Both the position numbers and the translations under genes were made by a program. Of a stretch of 64,000 nt of DNA, positions 11,780 to 22,669 are shown piece by piece. Origin of the DNA: Carettochelys insculpta (lineage: Eukaryota; Chordata; Testudines; Carettochelyidae). Where the stretch lies: assembly GCF_033958435.1 (NCBI RefSeq), contig NC_134137.1:239800501-239864500 (forward strand). Reading direction: 5' to 3'. Position 1 is the first letter of the stretch. Each line of letters starts with the position of its first letter. The notes under the pieces are model-generated. The model was not told where the DNA came from. It saw nothing but the letters and a program-made list of their open reading frames with translations, and searched no databases.

Positions 11780-12310
11780 TGGGTTGGTTTTCCTCCAGAC
11801 CCAGGGCCTTACCTAGAAGTTTTTACATTCTATGCAACCTCCTGTGGGGTAGCCCCTCCATGGGGAGTCTGGTGGGGCAGGAGCTGTGGGGGGGGGCAGA
11901 GCAGGGCATGAGGGACACAGGGTCGGGCCCACCTCTGCTCTCATGTGCAGTAGTGCTCCCAGCGGTATTGCTCAGGGAGGCAAGGGGGAAGGGTTAGAAC
12001 ATTTCGTACCCTCACAGGTGGCAGGAACCTGGGAGCTGGGGAAGCAGAGTGGGCTGGAGCTGGGTCATTCTGTTTCCTCCTGCTGCTGGTGAGTGCAGGG
12101 ACAGAATGACAACCTGCTGCCAGTGCCAGTTCCAGTGCCAGCCCCACCCCTGCCAACCCCCCAGGCTGCATCACTTTGGGGAAGGTGTTGCATGGGGGAG
12201 GGGGAGGGGCAGAAAGTGGCAGGGGGGTGGGGGAGTGGGTGCTTCTTGGGTCCCACCCCACAGCGTGCAGGTGCCTGGGGCACCATGGAATCTGGAACAC
12301 TAGAGTGACA
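11780..12310. repeat. GC-rich repeat-like block, unclassified
   Basis: G- and C-rich simple words such as GGGGGAGGGGGAGGGGCAG produce overlapping open frames on both strands without protein character. It resembles GC-rich dispersed turtle repeats. The family is unknown to me. Confidence 0.4.
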
Positions 12311-12471
12311 CTATTTAAATGACCGGAGGATTACAAGTGCAGGGATTTCCTCTCCAAAGTGTACATCCTACAGATCAACGAATGAAAGTTCTGAATCTTC
12401 TCTGTAGATGCCACGCCAAAAAATGCCATTGTTTTTAGTATAGCAAGACAAATCTGGAGTTACTGAAGTCA

Positions 12472-12666
12472 GTGGTGTCAGCAACAGCACACCCACAGTC
12501 ATCTTCTCCCTTAACACTGCCATACTTTCTACCACACTGGACCTTATGCGTGGGGAAAATTCCTGATAACATCCGAACAGCTACAACCTTGTCTTTCTTC
12601 AAAGCCCTCCTTAAAACTCATCTCTATCCCAATGCCTATGAAACCCAGCCTGCTAATTGTGGCTAG
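12472..12666 (+). pseudogene. Possible LINE ORF2 C-terminal remnant
   Basis: The frame contains KIPDNIRTATTLSFFKALLK then THLY. This resembles the short C-terminal signature (LP..R......FK..LKTHL) common to several LINE ORF2 families. It is only about 60 codons. I cannot name the family. Confidence 0.35.
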
Positions 12667-12789
12667 ACGAGGGACAAGTTCCATGCCTTCTTTCCTTTTT
12701 TTCTACTCTCTACCTCTACCCCACTTTTAAAACATAAGCTGCAATACACGTAACTCTTAAAGCTTTGTCAGTGTTTCATCAGACTCATT

Positions 12790-13010
12790 TTTGCTTGCGT
12801 GCTAGTCCGTGTTAGTTGAGATACAGGCTTATTACCTTTTAAAGTCTGAAAGACCAAGTGGGTGAGGTAATATCTTTTATTGGATCAACTTTTGTTGATG
12901 AAAAAGCAAACAAATCCGTTCAACCTTGTATTTAGCTGTAACACTCTGATTACTTTTCGCAGAGCTGAAGAAGAGCTTGTGTAATCTTGAAAGCTTGTCT
13001 CTCTCAGCCA
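12790..13010 (+). mobile_element. PLE-like terminal element (second family)
   Basis: It contains GGTGAGGTAATATCTTTTAT and, inverted later, GCTGAAGAAGAGCTTGTGTA with TTGAAAGCTTGTCTCTC. Similar modules occur at 15.3 kb and 58.4 kb. The ends were not resolved. Confidence 0.5.
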
Positions 13011-13169
13011 GGTCCAGGTTAATAAAGGTGCTTTAAGAGCTGCTGTCCAGGGCCCTTAGCTAAGGGAGGCAGTGCAAAAAGATCTCCAGGCTGCCAAAGG
13101 TCCAGATCTTTTTAAGAGTCCCTCTTAGCCTGGGGCTCTGAAAGGCAGGCACTAAAGCCCCCCATGTGT

Positions 13170-13810
13170 CATCTTGCCCTGCCTGGAGGGAGGAGGGAGC
13201 GGAAGCCATGTTGCCACCGGTGCTGGGAGAAGCTCCATGCCTACACTGCCCTCACCAATGGGAGCTGCAGGGATGGTGTCTTTGGGTGAGTGCAGGGCAG
13301 CACAGGTCATGCTGAGCCATCTGATTCCCCCTCCCCAAAGAGGAGCTGCTCCAGGTAAGTGCCTTGTGCTCCAAATCCCAACCTGATCCCTGAGCCTGCT
13401 TCCGCACAGTAACTCCCTGCCAGACACCACATCCTACTGCATCCCTGAGACCACTCAGCCATTCTAAGACACTAACTCCATGCTAGACCCCACACCCCAA
13501 ACCTGAGCCTTAGCCCTAACCCTTCTCCAGCACCCTAACTCCCACCCAGACTCCACATCCACAGCCCAACCTTTTGTCCTGAGACCTCTCTCCCATACAT
13601 CAAACCTCCTGGCCCCAGGATGGATCCTCCTTCTGCACTTCAAATGATAGATCCCCAGACCCACCCCAGAGCCAGCACCCCCAGCCAAAGTTCTCAGCTC
13701 GTTCTGCCCCCACCCCCTGTCTCAACCTGCAGGCCCATCCCACATTCAGAACACCTCATCTTGGCCACACTCCAGAGCCTAGCAGGCCCCACAAATCTAA
13801 TAGCCCCATG
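13170..13810. repeat. C-rich dispersed repeat
   Basis: Irregular repetition of words like CCCTAACTCCCACCCAGAC and CCACACCCCAAACCTGAGCC over about 400 bp, next to ACCAATGGGAGCTGCAGG. The block at 63060-63660 has ACCAATGGGAGCTCAGGGG and G-rich sequence, and may be the same family in another arrangement. Confidence 0.5.
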
Positions 13811-14485
13811 CCCCAGAAAAGTTAATCCATCCCTGCTCTCAGCAACACAAGTTGGTCCAATACAAAACATTTCCTTATCCTTCTTTCTTGTAGCCTAAAA
13901 CCAAAACAACTACAAAACCACTTCGAAAATTTGACTGTTTTGTCTTTGACTGTCTAACTTTCAGTGCAGAGATCTTCTCTTTTCTATATGTGCACAGGAA
14001 CAAACACATTTAGGTGCTACTGAAGCCTTTTAGAATGGCCAAAATATAAATATTTCCTAGTAATAATTATAGGACTGAGTAACAAACAAGCTTTACAATG
14101 TTAGTTCTGGGAGCTGACAAAGCCTCTTAAAAACAGCTTGACCAGAGCTAAAAGCATTTACCACAAGTGAAAGAAGATTATTCCTTTAATACATATGGAT
14201 GGGATTTTCAAAAGATCCTCAGGGCCAGGGAATTTGCTATCACAATTTCCATGAAAACTCAAGGAAAATCCCACAGTCAGTCCAACTGGGAAAATTCAAT
14301 GGTACTAAAATAACTCATAGAATGAAGTAAAAATCCCGATCTGGTTTTACACGTTTATAACTCCACTGGTCTCATTGAAGTCATTCCCAACTTATGTTGG
14401 TGTGAGATGAGAATCAGGCTCATGATGTTTTTCTCTGCACAATACAGCTCAATACATCCAGTTCTTGTATGTAGGAGGTACTTAC

Positions 14486-14584
14486 CTTTTTTGTGGGCAT
14501 TTTTATTTTAAGAAATTCTGCTTCTCGACTAAGCACATTCCAAGGTGCGTGTATCCGCACAAAACTTAATCCATGACTTTTATT
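14486..14584 (-). CDS. ANO2: ANO2 coding exon, 33 codons ([11 protein letters not shown] block)
   Basis: The translation is [33 protein letters not shown]. It contains the highly conserved anoctamin motif F-V-R-I-H-A-P-W followed by REAEFLKIK. It continues the preceding exon directly (EKDVE then NKSHG), as in vertebrate ANO2. The acceptor reads CTGTTTCAG (complement at 14585-14593) and the donor reads GTAAGT (complement at 14480-14485). The length of 99 nt preserves phase 0 on both sides. This segment belongs to the cytoplasmic N-terminal dimerisation domain, before the first transmembrane helix. The intron upstream of it is about 45.3 kb, and the intron downstream of it is about 10 kb. Confidence 0.96.
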
Positions 14585-15279
14585 CTGAAACAGAAAAAAG
14601 TGAAAATTATATCTTTCCATAGGGGAAGTACAGCTGCAAGATTTCCAAGTGTTAAAAACCCCTCATACCTCTGACAAATCAGAAGCGGCTAATTATAATA
14701 TAAAATTACCATTACTCTACAGCTGGTATTGCATTACTGTAGGGATGTAAATGCAGGCATGACACATAGTCATGCCTATTATTTTCTTAACACAACTGTG
14801 ATGTCTCATGTCTTAACTTGTGCAATTGCTAATCATAAATGTGCTATATTTACAGAAAGTATTAAGTAACATTCATTACTGTATGATAGTGTTGTACTCA
14901 TGAAGCTATAATGAAAATTAGGAAGAACTGGAGAAAGACTCATAAGTTTTCAAAATAGTCTAGAACAAAACTGTTGACTTAGCTCTTCTCCCACTGAAAT
15001 CAATAATAAAACTCTCATCAACTCCAGTGGGAGCAGAGATCAGCCAATGGGGAGCTATTTTGAAAATCCTGCCCACGACATTAGATAAGCATTCAGGTGG
15101 CAGGTAGATGATTGCAACCTTCCCTCCATGTCATCTTCCTTCTGGCAGATGGTGTATCTGCAAGAGGAAAGCTTTGTTCCTTTAATGAATGTGTCAGCAT
15201 TTACCCATTATTGGACAAATTGCAGCCCAAATCATTTTCACTTGTAAATACCACTTATAACAATGACAATTCAATGTAA

Positions 15280-15890
15280 ATATGAGAGGTGGTCAGAAAA
15301 TTAGGGGTTTTTTTGCCCCATGAGACAACATGGTTCCGGTAATATCTTTTATGGGACCAGACTCTGTTGATGAAAGAACCCAGCATTAGAGCCACAGAGA
15401 GTTTTTCTTTAGTTCTGGTAAAGATACTCAGAGGGTCACACTGAAATATAAGGTGAAACAGACTGTTTAGCATCAGTAGCTGACACATATTTTAAATGAC
15501 CATTAATACCTCTGCAAGTAGGTAGGACAAAATGGGGGTGCAGGAGACATTAGAAGGTTCCAGATTGTTGTAATAAGCCATAACATCCAGCGTCCTTATT
15601 AAGACTATGATTGTCAGTGTCTGGCCAAGTCACCAATTTAAGCCCCCAGGTTTGTCTTTTGATGTTATTGTTCAGGTTTCATTCGAGGAGGAAGACTGAG
15701 AGGTCAGATATGGATTGACTAACTTATGAAAAGTTTTTATCCATAAGTGACGCAGTGTTCCTGCCTTTTGTCATTTTTCTTGGTGAATTCCTTTGAAAGC
15801 ATAGTTACTGGTTATACCCACTTAATTGTTATTGGGGCGTTTAGTGCAATGGATGAGTTACGCCACAAATTGCGATAGACATGTGTGGGA
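15280..15890 (-). mobile_element. Reversed, degraded PLE-family fragment
   Basis: Segments such as TGTCTGGCCAAGTCACC, TGTCTTTTGATGTTATTG and TTTCATTCGAGGAGGAAGAC occur in the order known for the complement of a turtle PLE family 3' region. The terminal piece GGTAATATCTTTTATGGGAC is at 15338. No frame is intact. Confidence 0.45.
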
Positions 15891-16320
15891 CTCCTTGGAT
15901 CTTGAAAGTATGTGGTTGAAAGGTGATGCATGGAAATGTTGACATTTTGTTGAGAAACTAAAGGTTTGCATTCCACACCTCATTTTCAGTTAGGGGGAAG
16001 GGTGTGTTTCCAATGAAAATTCAACAATTTCTGTGAAAAGCAAAGAGATTTCAGAAAAAAGCTCACTTGGTCAAAAACTATATTTTCCCTTGAAAAAAAA
16101 CAATTAAAAATTGGTCATATTTAGTAAATATTTCTGCTCAGTCTGAAAATCTTCTGGGCCATGTTTACACTTGCCTTTAATTCAAAATTATTCTCTCACT
16201 CTGGACAGGTTGTATTTTTTTATTTTAACTTGGTAACTATAGTGTTTAACGCTAAGTCATTTTAGGATACATTTCAGGAAAAATATAATATCTGTAATAA
16301 AGCTGAATTGTATTCTGTTG

Positions 16321-16616
16321 GGCTATGGCTACAATGTGGTTGCTATTTTGGGATATAAATGTATCCCAGAATAGCAACACTGAGGCTAAACACTGCACTC
16401 AAAATAGCAATGCTATATCGAGTGTGGTATTCCATTTCCGCTACGCCTCAGGATGAGAGGGGTAGCAGAAACTTCAAAATAGACACTTATTTCAAACTTC
16501 AATGCTCTTTGGACAGCAGCAAGTTTGACATAAGTTAACTAAAAATAAGTCACGTGATTTGTGTTGCACAAATTGTGTAACTTACTATGAGTTACAACTA
16601 CAATGTAGCTGTAGCC
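16321..16616. mobile_element. DNA transposon (296 bp), TSD TTG
   Basis: GGCTATGGCTACAATGTGG pairs with CTACAATGTAGCTGTAGCC. TTG at 16318-16320 and 16617-16619. Confidence 0.8.
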
Positions 16617-17046
16617 TTGTTTTCAGAATTTCCCAGAACAACAGCATTCCCATCACTTATATAGGATACGAATGTTAAAGATCTCTTGTAGACCACAGCA
16701 AAATGTCTGTTGAACATTATACAAGATTTCCAAATAAACACAAAAGGATGCCCTGGAAGCTTTTCATTCTTTATGCCAACAATTTGCTGTAAAGGCCCTC
16801 AGCTGTGAGGCAAACCATGAAGATCCCAACATTGGATTCAGTTTGAATTTCTGCAATGCAACAACATTTCCAAAATAAAAAAGTTGTAGGATGCCTGATT
16901 TTAGCAACATTTCTCGCCAGTCCATGGGGAAGTCAGCTTTAAGAATAGGAAGTAAAATGTTGCTGGGCATGAGCAGATGTTCTGGATAATAATTTGTTGA
17001 AAAATTAACAACAGATGAGAGTTTAAATGTCAATCAGTAATGATCA

Positions 17047-17129
17047 GGAGGCTTTCTCTTAGTCTTTTGGCTAAAATAAAGCAAGGCATCAGTTTAATAT
17101 CTCCTGTGTCCTCTATCTGGGGATTATAT
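17047..17129 (+). pseudogene. U2 snRNA-derived head (pseudogene)
   Basis: TCTTTTGGCTAAAATAAAG corresponds to the U2 5' region containing CTTTTGGCTAAGATCAAG. After a deletion, ATCAGTTTAATATCTCCTG and TCCTCTATCTGGGGATTATA correspond to the U2 Sm-side region. About 20 bases of the branch-point-recognition area are missing, so it cannot be a working U2. No snRNA promoter elements were seen. It joins directly to a CR1 tail. Confidence 0.82.
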
Positions 17130-17200
17130 CCTGCATTGGCAAAAAGAAGAGCTGTGTGATCTAATAGGTCTTTTCCCACTCAGGCTTCTATGACCACATA
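17130..17200 (+). repeat. CR1 3' terminal sequence fused to U2
   Basis: GATCTAATAGGTCTTTTCCC followed by CTCAGGCTTCTATGA is the sense 3' end of a CR1 LINE. It follows the U2 segment in the same orientation, forming a head-plus-tail unit of about 150 bp. Confidence 0.7.
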
Positions 17201-18599
17201 GATTGGAAAGAAAATCAGTCACAGATAGACCAACAGGAAAGAGCAGATGAAGGATATGACCTTTTTGTATTAAAGCAGAAATATGTTGGAAAGTAGTACA
17301 ATGCATGAAGTGATATCAGATGCTAAGGAATCATAGCTAACATGTAGAAAATGCCCCGCCACCGGAAACTGAGATCATTTTAATAAAGACTTAATACAAA
17401 TTCAATAAAGAGGAGAAAACAGGAACAGGTGATGCTTGTTGAAGGGTAAACAAAAATGACAACATGAAAGACTGCTGCCCATTTGGTCTGGGATTACAAG
17501 AATTATATTTCCCACATCTTCCTACTTTTCCCAACCTAAGAGAAGGAATCCCAAAGAATGTACAATTAGTGCATTCTCACTGGTGTTCTTGCACAATAGG
17601 AATAAGGAAGTGTCAGACGATGAAATCAATCTCTCATGAGCACTCTCTCAGTGGACAAATCACCTACGCTTCCCATGAGCTGTTAAAATAAAATGTTATC
17701 CTAGCTAATCTTCTTCCAGTGCGGTTTACATCTGCACTGTTTTCCAAGCTTTTGCATTTAGTCATTCTTTCCTCCACCCTTTTGCAGCTATTATTTTTGA
17801 ATCAGATACACAATGGTGAAGTTCCCTTTCACTGAATCAGTCCTGAGCAGGTTCTTCTGCTGCAGACATTACCACAAATTAAAGTGTGTTTCCTAATTTA
17901 CAGTGTGAGTTTAGAATTTGCTAGCACAACTCTGTGCCCCACTGTACTGTGGAGTATGATGTGATTACTCTTCTGATATGTTCACAGTACCTGGAGTTTC
18001 TGAGTAGAAGTTTATATTTGCTTCTAGGAAGTACTCCGTTTTCTGCTTTTAATAGTCTTGCTTACCATTGTTTACTGAAAATACTTGACTCTCATCTGGA
18101 CCTTACTATCTGTGCTCTATGCTGGCTAGAATTATTTTTGTTGGATAATTCATACAGTATTTAATAGAGAAGTTCTTATGCAAGTCCTATTCTTGGTTAC
18201 AGCTGATGTCCCATGGGATTTTATTTCTTGGCACTGCATTGTCCTCTGTCTATATCCTTGCACTGTCTGATTTTATTACTCAAATGACTTTAAATATTGT
18301 AACGTAGATGACAAACAGATTTGTTGCTTTACTGATCTTTTGTGGTCAAATCCATATTCTATACCCCTAAATTCTTTGATTAGGTTTCAAAAGTGGAAGA
18401 TTTTTAATAGATTAGTTCTGAATTATTCAAAAGTAATCTATTGGAATCTGCCATTCTTGAAACTCGTTCAAAGAATTTTGTGGTATGGAATATACATTTG
18501 ACAAAACAACAATCAGAAAAGCAAAAAAAAACTGTTTTGATTGACTCAAATACTTTTTATTTACAACTACATTTCACTGAAAGTATCTGCTTCTCTTTG

Positions 18600-18932
18600 G
18601 GCTTGTCTACACTTGCCTCCAACTTCGAAGGGGGCATGTTAATCAGGGCAATGGGAGATTACTAATGAAGTGCTGCGGTGAATAAGCAGCACTTCATTAA
18701 GCAGCACTTGTCAAACTTCAAAGTGCTGGCATGCATGTAGTCGTGGGCACATTGAAGTGGCCGCACTACTTCGAAGCGCCTTTACTCCCCAAAATTTGAC
18801 ACTTCAAAGTTGCTGCAGGGGAGAATTTGCCTAATGAAGTGCTGTATATGCATCGTAGCACTTCACTAGTAATCTCCCATCACCCTGAGTACCATGCCCC
18901 CTTCGAAGGTGGGAGCAAGTGTACAGATAGCC
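18600..18932. mobile_element. Hairpin DNA transposon (333 bp)
   Basis: GGCTTGTCTACACTTGCC pairs with GCAAGTGTACAGATAGCC. It is the same family as 7323-7740 (AATGGGAGATTACTAATGAA shared). Flanks TTG and TTA differ by one base. Confidence 0.8.
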
Positions 18933-19571
18933 TTAGTGAAATAGAAGTAGAAAGGCACAACACAGGTGCCAAAGTATTTTTGCAAATGTGCACTGTGCCT
19001 TCCCATTTCACTGAGAGAAGTCAGCATTAAAGTCAAGTGGTACAAAATCCAAGGCTCTGTTTTAGTTTTCAGTCAGCACATTAAGAAAAAAAAAACTTCT
19101 CAAATATTTCTGTCAGTCCATTAACTTTTCTTGATGACTTTAAAGAGGACTCTGCAGCCTCTTTGCAGGCTTACAGCGAATTCTGTCATTTTCTGTACTT
19201 CTAACTTATGCAATGACATTTCAGAAGTTTAATATACTTAAAATTTCTCCAAAGACTTGCCCCGTCTGTCACCTCTACATTGTCAAATAAAGTAAAGCTT
19301 AAAAAAAACCTTTCCAATACAAAGCCATTATTACCATTTGTTTTAAAAGTGACAAAGTTTTTTAATTTTCACTTGAACATGTCTGACTTTCTTGAAAATG
19401 TGTTCATTTAACTGAAATTTGAAAGATTTTTGTGTTTGGCATTTTTGTTTTTTGATAAAATGGTGACTTTTTCACTGAAATGTTTTTATTTTTCAGGAGT
19501 AGAAGGCGGAAACAATTTTCCAATCACCTTTATCTATTATGTTTGTCCAGCTGCAAACCAGCACATATTTT

Positions 19572-19709
19572 CAGTGCTTTTTTTTTGTGCTAGTACTTGC
19601 CAGTACTAAGTACTGGTACTTTGGCAGCCAGAGCCATAGGATTGGTTGGGAGTGGAGGGTAGGGAGCCATCTGAGTATCAGATCGTTTTTTTTTACAAAA
19701 AAGGCACTG
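19572..19709. mobile_element. Miniature hAT-like element (138 bp), 8-bp TSD
   Basis: CAGTGCTTTTTTTTTGTGC pairs with ACAAAAAAGGCACTG. CATATTTT (19564-19571) and CATATTTG (19710-19717) agree at 7 of 8. An inner palindrome (GCCAGTACTAAGTACTGG) is present. Confidence 0.75.
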
Positions 19710-19773
19710 CATATTTGTGAACTCACATCACACTATTGCACAAATATAGGACTTAATAATCATTTGTCTAGTT

Positions 19774-19928
19774 CACAAGTTTTCAGCTGTGACCCTCAGG
19801 GAGATGGCAAATGTGTCAAGGGGAAATTACAACCATGCTTTTTCTCTTAATCTCAGAATAGGAGGGGAATTCTGAAGCATTCCTAGTGCTATGCAGGGTC
19901 ATGATATAGAAAGGGTTGAGAATCACTC
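19774..19928. mobile_element. hAT-like remnant (155 bp)
   Basis: The right end GGTTGAGAATCACTC is a degraded hAT terminus. GTCTAGTT (19766-19773) and GTCTAGCT (19929-19936) agree at 7 of 8 bases. Confidence 0.55.
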
Positions 19929-20164
19929 GTCTAGCTCAGTGATTTGTCTGTTGTCCACCATTTTGTTAGGTCATTGTTGACTTTTCTGTTTTGCTTCACT
20001 ATGCAAAACAAGTGCTTCACTTCTTTAGTTAGTATGAACTGTGCAGTATGCTTCTTTCTTAACCACTTATACTGCTCCCCTCTCAATTGCATTATTATGC
20101 TGTCCTATCCAACAGGGCTCCCTGTGAACTGGAATTCCTCTCTGTTGACAGAAGCATCTACACA

Positions 20165-20836
20165 GTGTGGTAGGGTGACACCAGGGGACGAAAGACAGAG
20201 CTAAAACAGGGCAGATTTGGAACTGACAATCAGAGTGGGAGAAGCTGAGGAGTAGGCTGTCCTGATCAGTTAGGGCCAGCTGATCTGACTCAGGGCTACT
20301 TTATAAATCCTTCCCCACATAGAGAAAGGCAGGAGTGTGAGAGGTGATTAGGGAGAATTTAGGTGGTGAGTGAGGAGAGGGAAGGAGACTCGAAGGAACA
20401 CAGACCATAGAGGAGGAGGAGAAGAGCCTGAGTAACTCAGGGCTGGGCTGCCCCCAGTCCAGGGGACCCTGAGGCTCAACCAGAGACTGTGGAGAACTGG
20501 TCAGCCACTGGAGCCTATCAAGGAAGGGGACCTGCTGCCATGGCTGCTGAAGGAGGTACCAGCGGGGGATTGTCTGAGGAAGTGGCCCAGGAAGAAAAAC
20601 TGCAGGGGCAAGGGCAAGGGGAGTCAGCCCTTGCCGGTAGCAGCCATCCAGGGTCCCTGGGCTGGAACCCAGAATGACTGGGTGGGAACCGGGTTCCCCC
20701 CAGACCATCCCTCTGCCCCAGCAAGAGTAATGGGGTTCCTATGGTGGAGACAGTGGACTGAACGGAGTGCCTGGGGCCCAGGAGCAAGACTGACCATGCC
20801 ACGATGGTCATTCTGTCGATACAGCTCTGTCAACAT
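20165..20836 (+). repeat. LTR-retrotransposon-like leader region
   Basis: CTGATCTGACTCAGGGCTAC then TTTATAAATCCTTCCCC looks like an LTR promoter (TATAAA). It is followed by purine-rich sequence and CCCCCAGTCCAGGGGACCCT, matching my recollection of turtle LTR elements. No terminal repeat or coding region was found. It is cut by the hairpin element at 20837. Confidence 0.35.
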
Positions 20837-21272
20837 GGCTACGTCTACACTAGCCCCAAACTTCGAAATGGCCACGCAAACGGCCATTTCGAAGTTCACT
20901 AATGAAGCGCTGAAATGCATACTCAGCTTTTCATTAGCATGCGGGCGGCCGCGGCACTTCGAAACTGACGCGACTCGCTGCCGCGCGGCTTGTCCTGAAG
21001 GGGCTCCTTTTCGAAAGGATCCCGCCTACTTCGAAGTCCCCTTATTCCTATGAGCTGATGGGAATAAGGGGACTTCGAAGTAGGCGGGGTCCTTTCAAAA
21101 AGGAGCCCCGTCTGGACGAGACGCATGGCGGCGACTTGCGTCAATTTTGAAGTGCCGTGGCCACCCGCATGCTAATGAAGCGCTGAATATGCATTTCAGC
21201 GCTTCATTAGTAAACTTCGAAATGGCCATTTGCGTGGACATTTCAAAGTTTGGGGCTAGTGTAGACACGGCC
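20837..21272. mobile_element. Long near-perfect hairpin DNA transposon (436 bp), TSD CAT
   Basis: GGCTACGTCTACACTAGCCC pairs with GGGCTAGTGTAGACACGGCC. CAT at 20834-20836 and 21273-21275. The arms are almost perfect complements along the whole length, meeting near 21050. It is rich in TTCGAA and in GC near the middle. Confidence 0.92.
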
Positions 21273-21369
21273 CATAAGTGTCATTCCTCAAATGGCCATC
21301 AAAGAATAATAATGAGGTGCTGAAATGAATATTCAGCACCTCATTAGCAACCATTCTCTTCTTGCCCAA

Positions 21370-22020
21370 TAAGTTTCATAAAATCATTAAAATTATGGGG
21401 TTAGAAGGGACTTCAAGGATCATCTAGTCCAGTGTTTCTTAAGCTGTGTCCACAGAACTTTCTTGTTCTGTGAACAACTCACAGGTGTGCTCCAAGCATT
21501 TGGAAAAAATACACTGATGGTATATAGTTTGCATTATTAAAATCAGATACAATGTTACTTCTCTATTGCTATGATACCTGATTAAAGTCCTTCACTTTGG
21601 TTTTGCTGCATATGTTGCTGTTTGGTTTTTTTTTTTGTTTTGGTTTTGTTTTGTTTTTGATTTGACACTGTTTTTTGAAGAACATTTTCAGAGGTGTTCC
21701 ACATAAAAGATATTGTTCAGTTTTCCATAGTCTCAAAAAGTTTAAGGAACACTGATCTAGTCTAATCCCCTGTCAAGATGTGGAAATTGTTTTATCTTCA
21801 CCATCCAAGGGAAATTGCTTTCCAGCCCCTCCCCCAACCCACCGAAACCCTCTGGTGAAGGAGCTTCCACTTCTTGTCATTCCTTTTCACATCGTTACTG
21901 TAATATGTGGCTTCATATCCAAAATCCATAGGCTAGTCATATTATTTAGACCTTGTAAAATATCTTTCTTCTGTGTTTGCATGGTGCCTACCATAATGGC
22001 CCCAATATTAGCTGTTAGCA
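21370..22020 (-). repeat. CR1 LINE fragment, antisense, split by hAT
   Basis: AAATCATTAAAATTATGGGG then AGAAGGGACTTCAAGGATC precede the insertion. TAATCCCCTGTCAAGATGTG and CTCTGGTGAAGGAGCTTCCA follow it. Confidence 0.65.
21430..21754 (+). mobile_element. Non-autonomous hAT-like transposon (325 bp) inserted in a CR1, exact 8-bp TSD
   Basis: TIR CAGTGTTTCTTAA pairs with TTAAGGAACACTG. ATCTAGTC occurs at 21422-21429 and 21755-21762. The flanks join into a continuous CR1 sequence (CATCTAGTC then TAATCCCCTGTC). No transposase coding sequence is visible. Confidence 0.9.
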
Positions 22021-22590
22021 TAATCTAAATAATACATTAATGCAATAAGAAGAAGCAGAAACAGAAGCAGAAGAATCCACTAACTCCTTAAAAATAGCCT
22101 CAGTCCTAGTCACTTACAATTAATCTTGTCATTCAGTAAGGTATCTTATCCAGTGCTAATATATAATTGCAGAATATAAATCCATTTAAGGAAGGTAGAG
22201 TTGGTATTCATTCATTTAAGATATAATTGCTTTGTTTTAAGTTCTCAATATTATGCCACAAAAGGCATGTGAGGTTTAAGCTCAGATCCTGACTTCAAGA
22301 GAGTGACGATTTATACAAGCTGATGATCTGCCCAGAGTGACAGTCTTGATGTATTGTTTATTTTATTTTCCCATTCCCATCTCTGAGCATCACCAATTTA
22401 AAAATGGTACATGTACACCGGGAACATATATAAGAAGGGAGCTCCCAGCAAACCAGGGGTGAGCAGCGAACAGGGGGCAGCAGCCAACAGGGAAGGGAGT
22501 TTGCCTCTGGGAGTTTGCCGGGGGAGGAGCCTCGGGTTTGTCCTTTTCAGGTATAGTGTTCCACCTGTGCCCTGCAAGGCAGCACTACCA

Positions 22591-22669
22591 GGAAAAGAGA
22601 GAAGAAGGAAGAAGAGAGAGGAGGAAGAGAGGGAAGAAGAAGGAAAAGAGAGGAAAAAAAAATTCTCTG
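22591..22669 (+). repeat. Polypurine tract in the LINE 5' region
   Basis: About 75 bases composed almost only of A and G (GAGAGAAGAAGG-type), inside the 5' leader of the LINE. Such tracts can adopt triplex structure. No function is shown. Confidence 0.8.

Larger units (their letters stand above)
4488..14485 (-). other. ANO2: ANO2 intron of about 10 kb
   Basis: Intron between the 152-nt and 99-nt exons. It holds an old DNA element with a hairpin element nested inside it (5012-6117), another hairpin element (7323-7740), a tRNA-type SINE, a PLE fragment split by a truncated LINE-like insertion (8985-10865) and GC- and C-rich repeats (11780-13810). Stretches 6118-7320 and 10866-11780 show no gene. 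GC-rich 7990-8460 looks repetitive but is unclassified. Confidence 0.8.

Noticed and set aside
17047..17129. Functional U2 snRNA gene
   Set aside because: Internal deletion, many substitutions, CR1 fusion and no recognisable snRNA promoter.
20301..20708. 135-codon minus-strand frame
   Set aside because: Lies in an LTR-like GC-rich repeat and has low-complexity composition.
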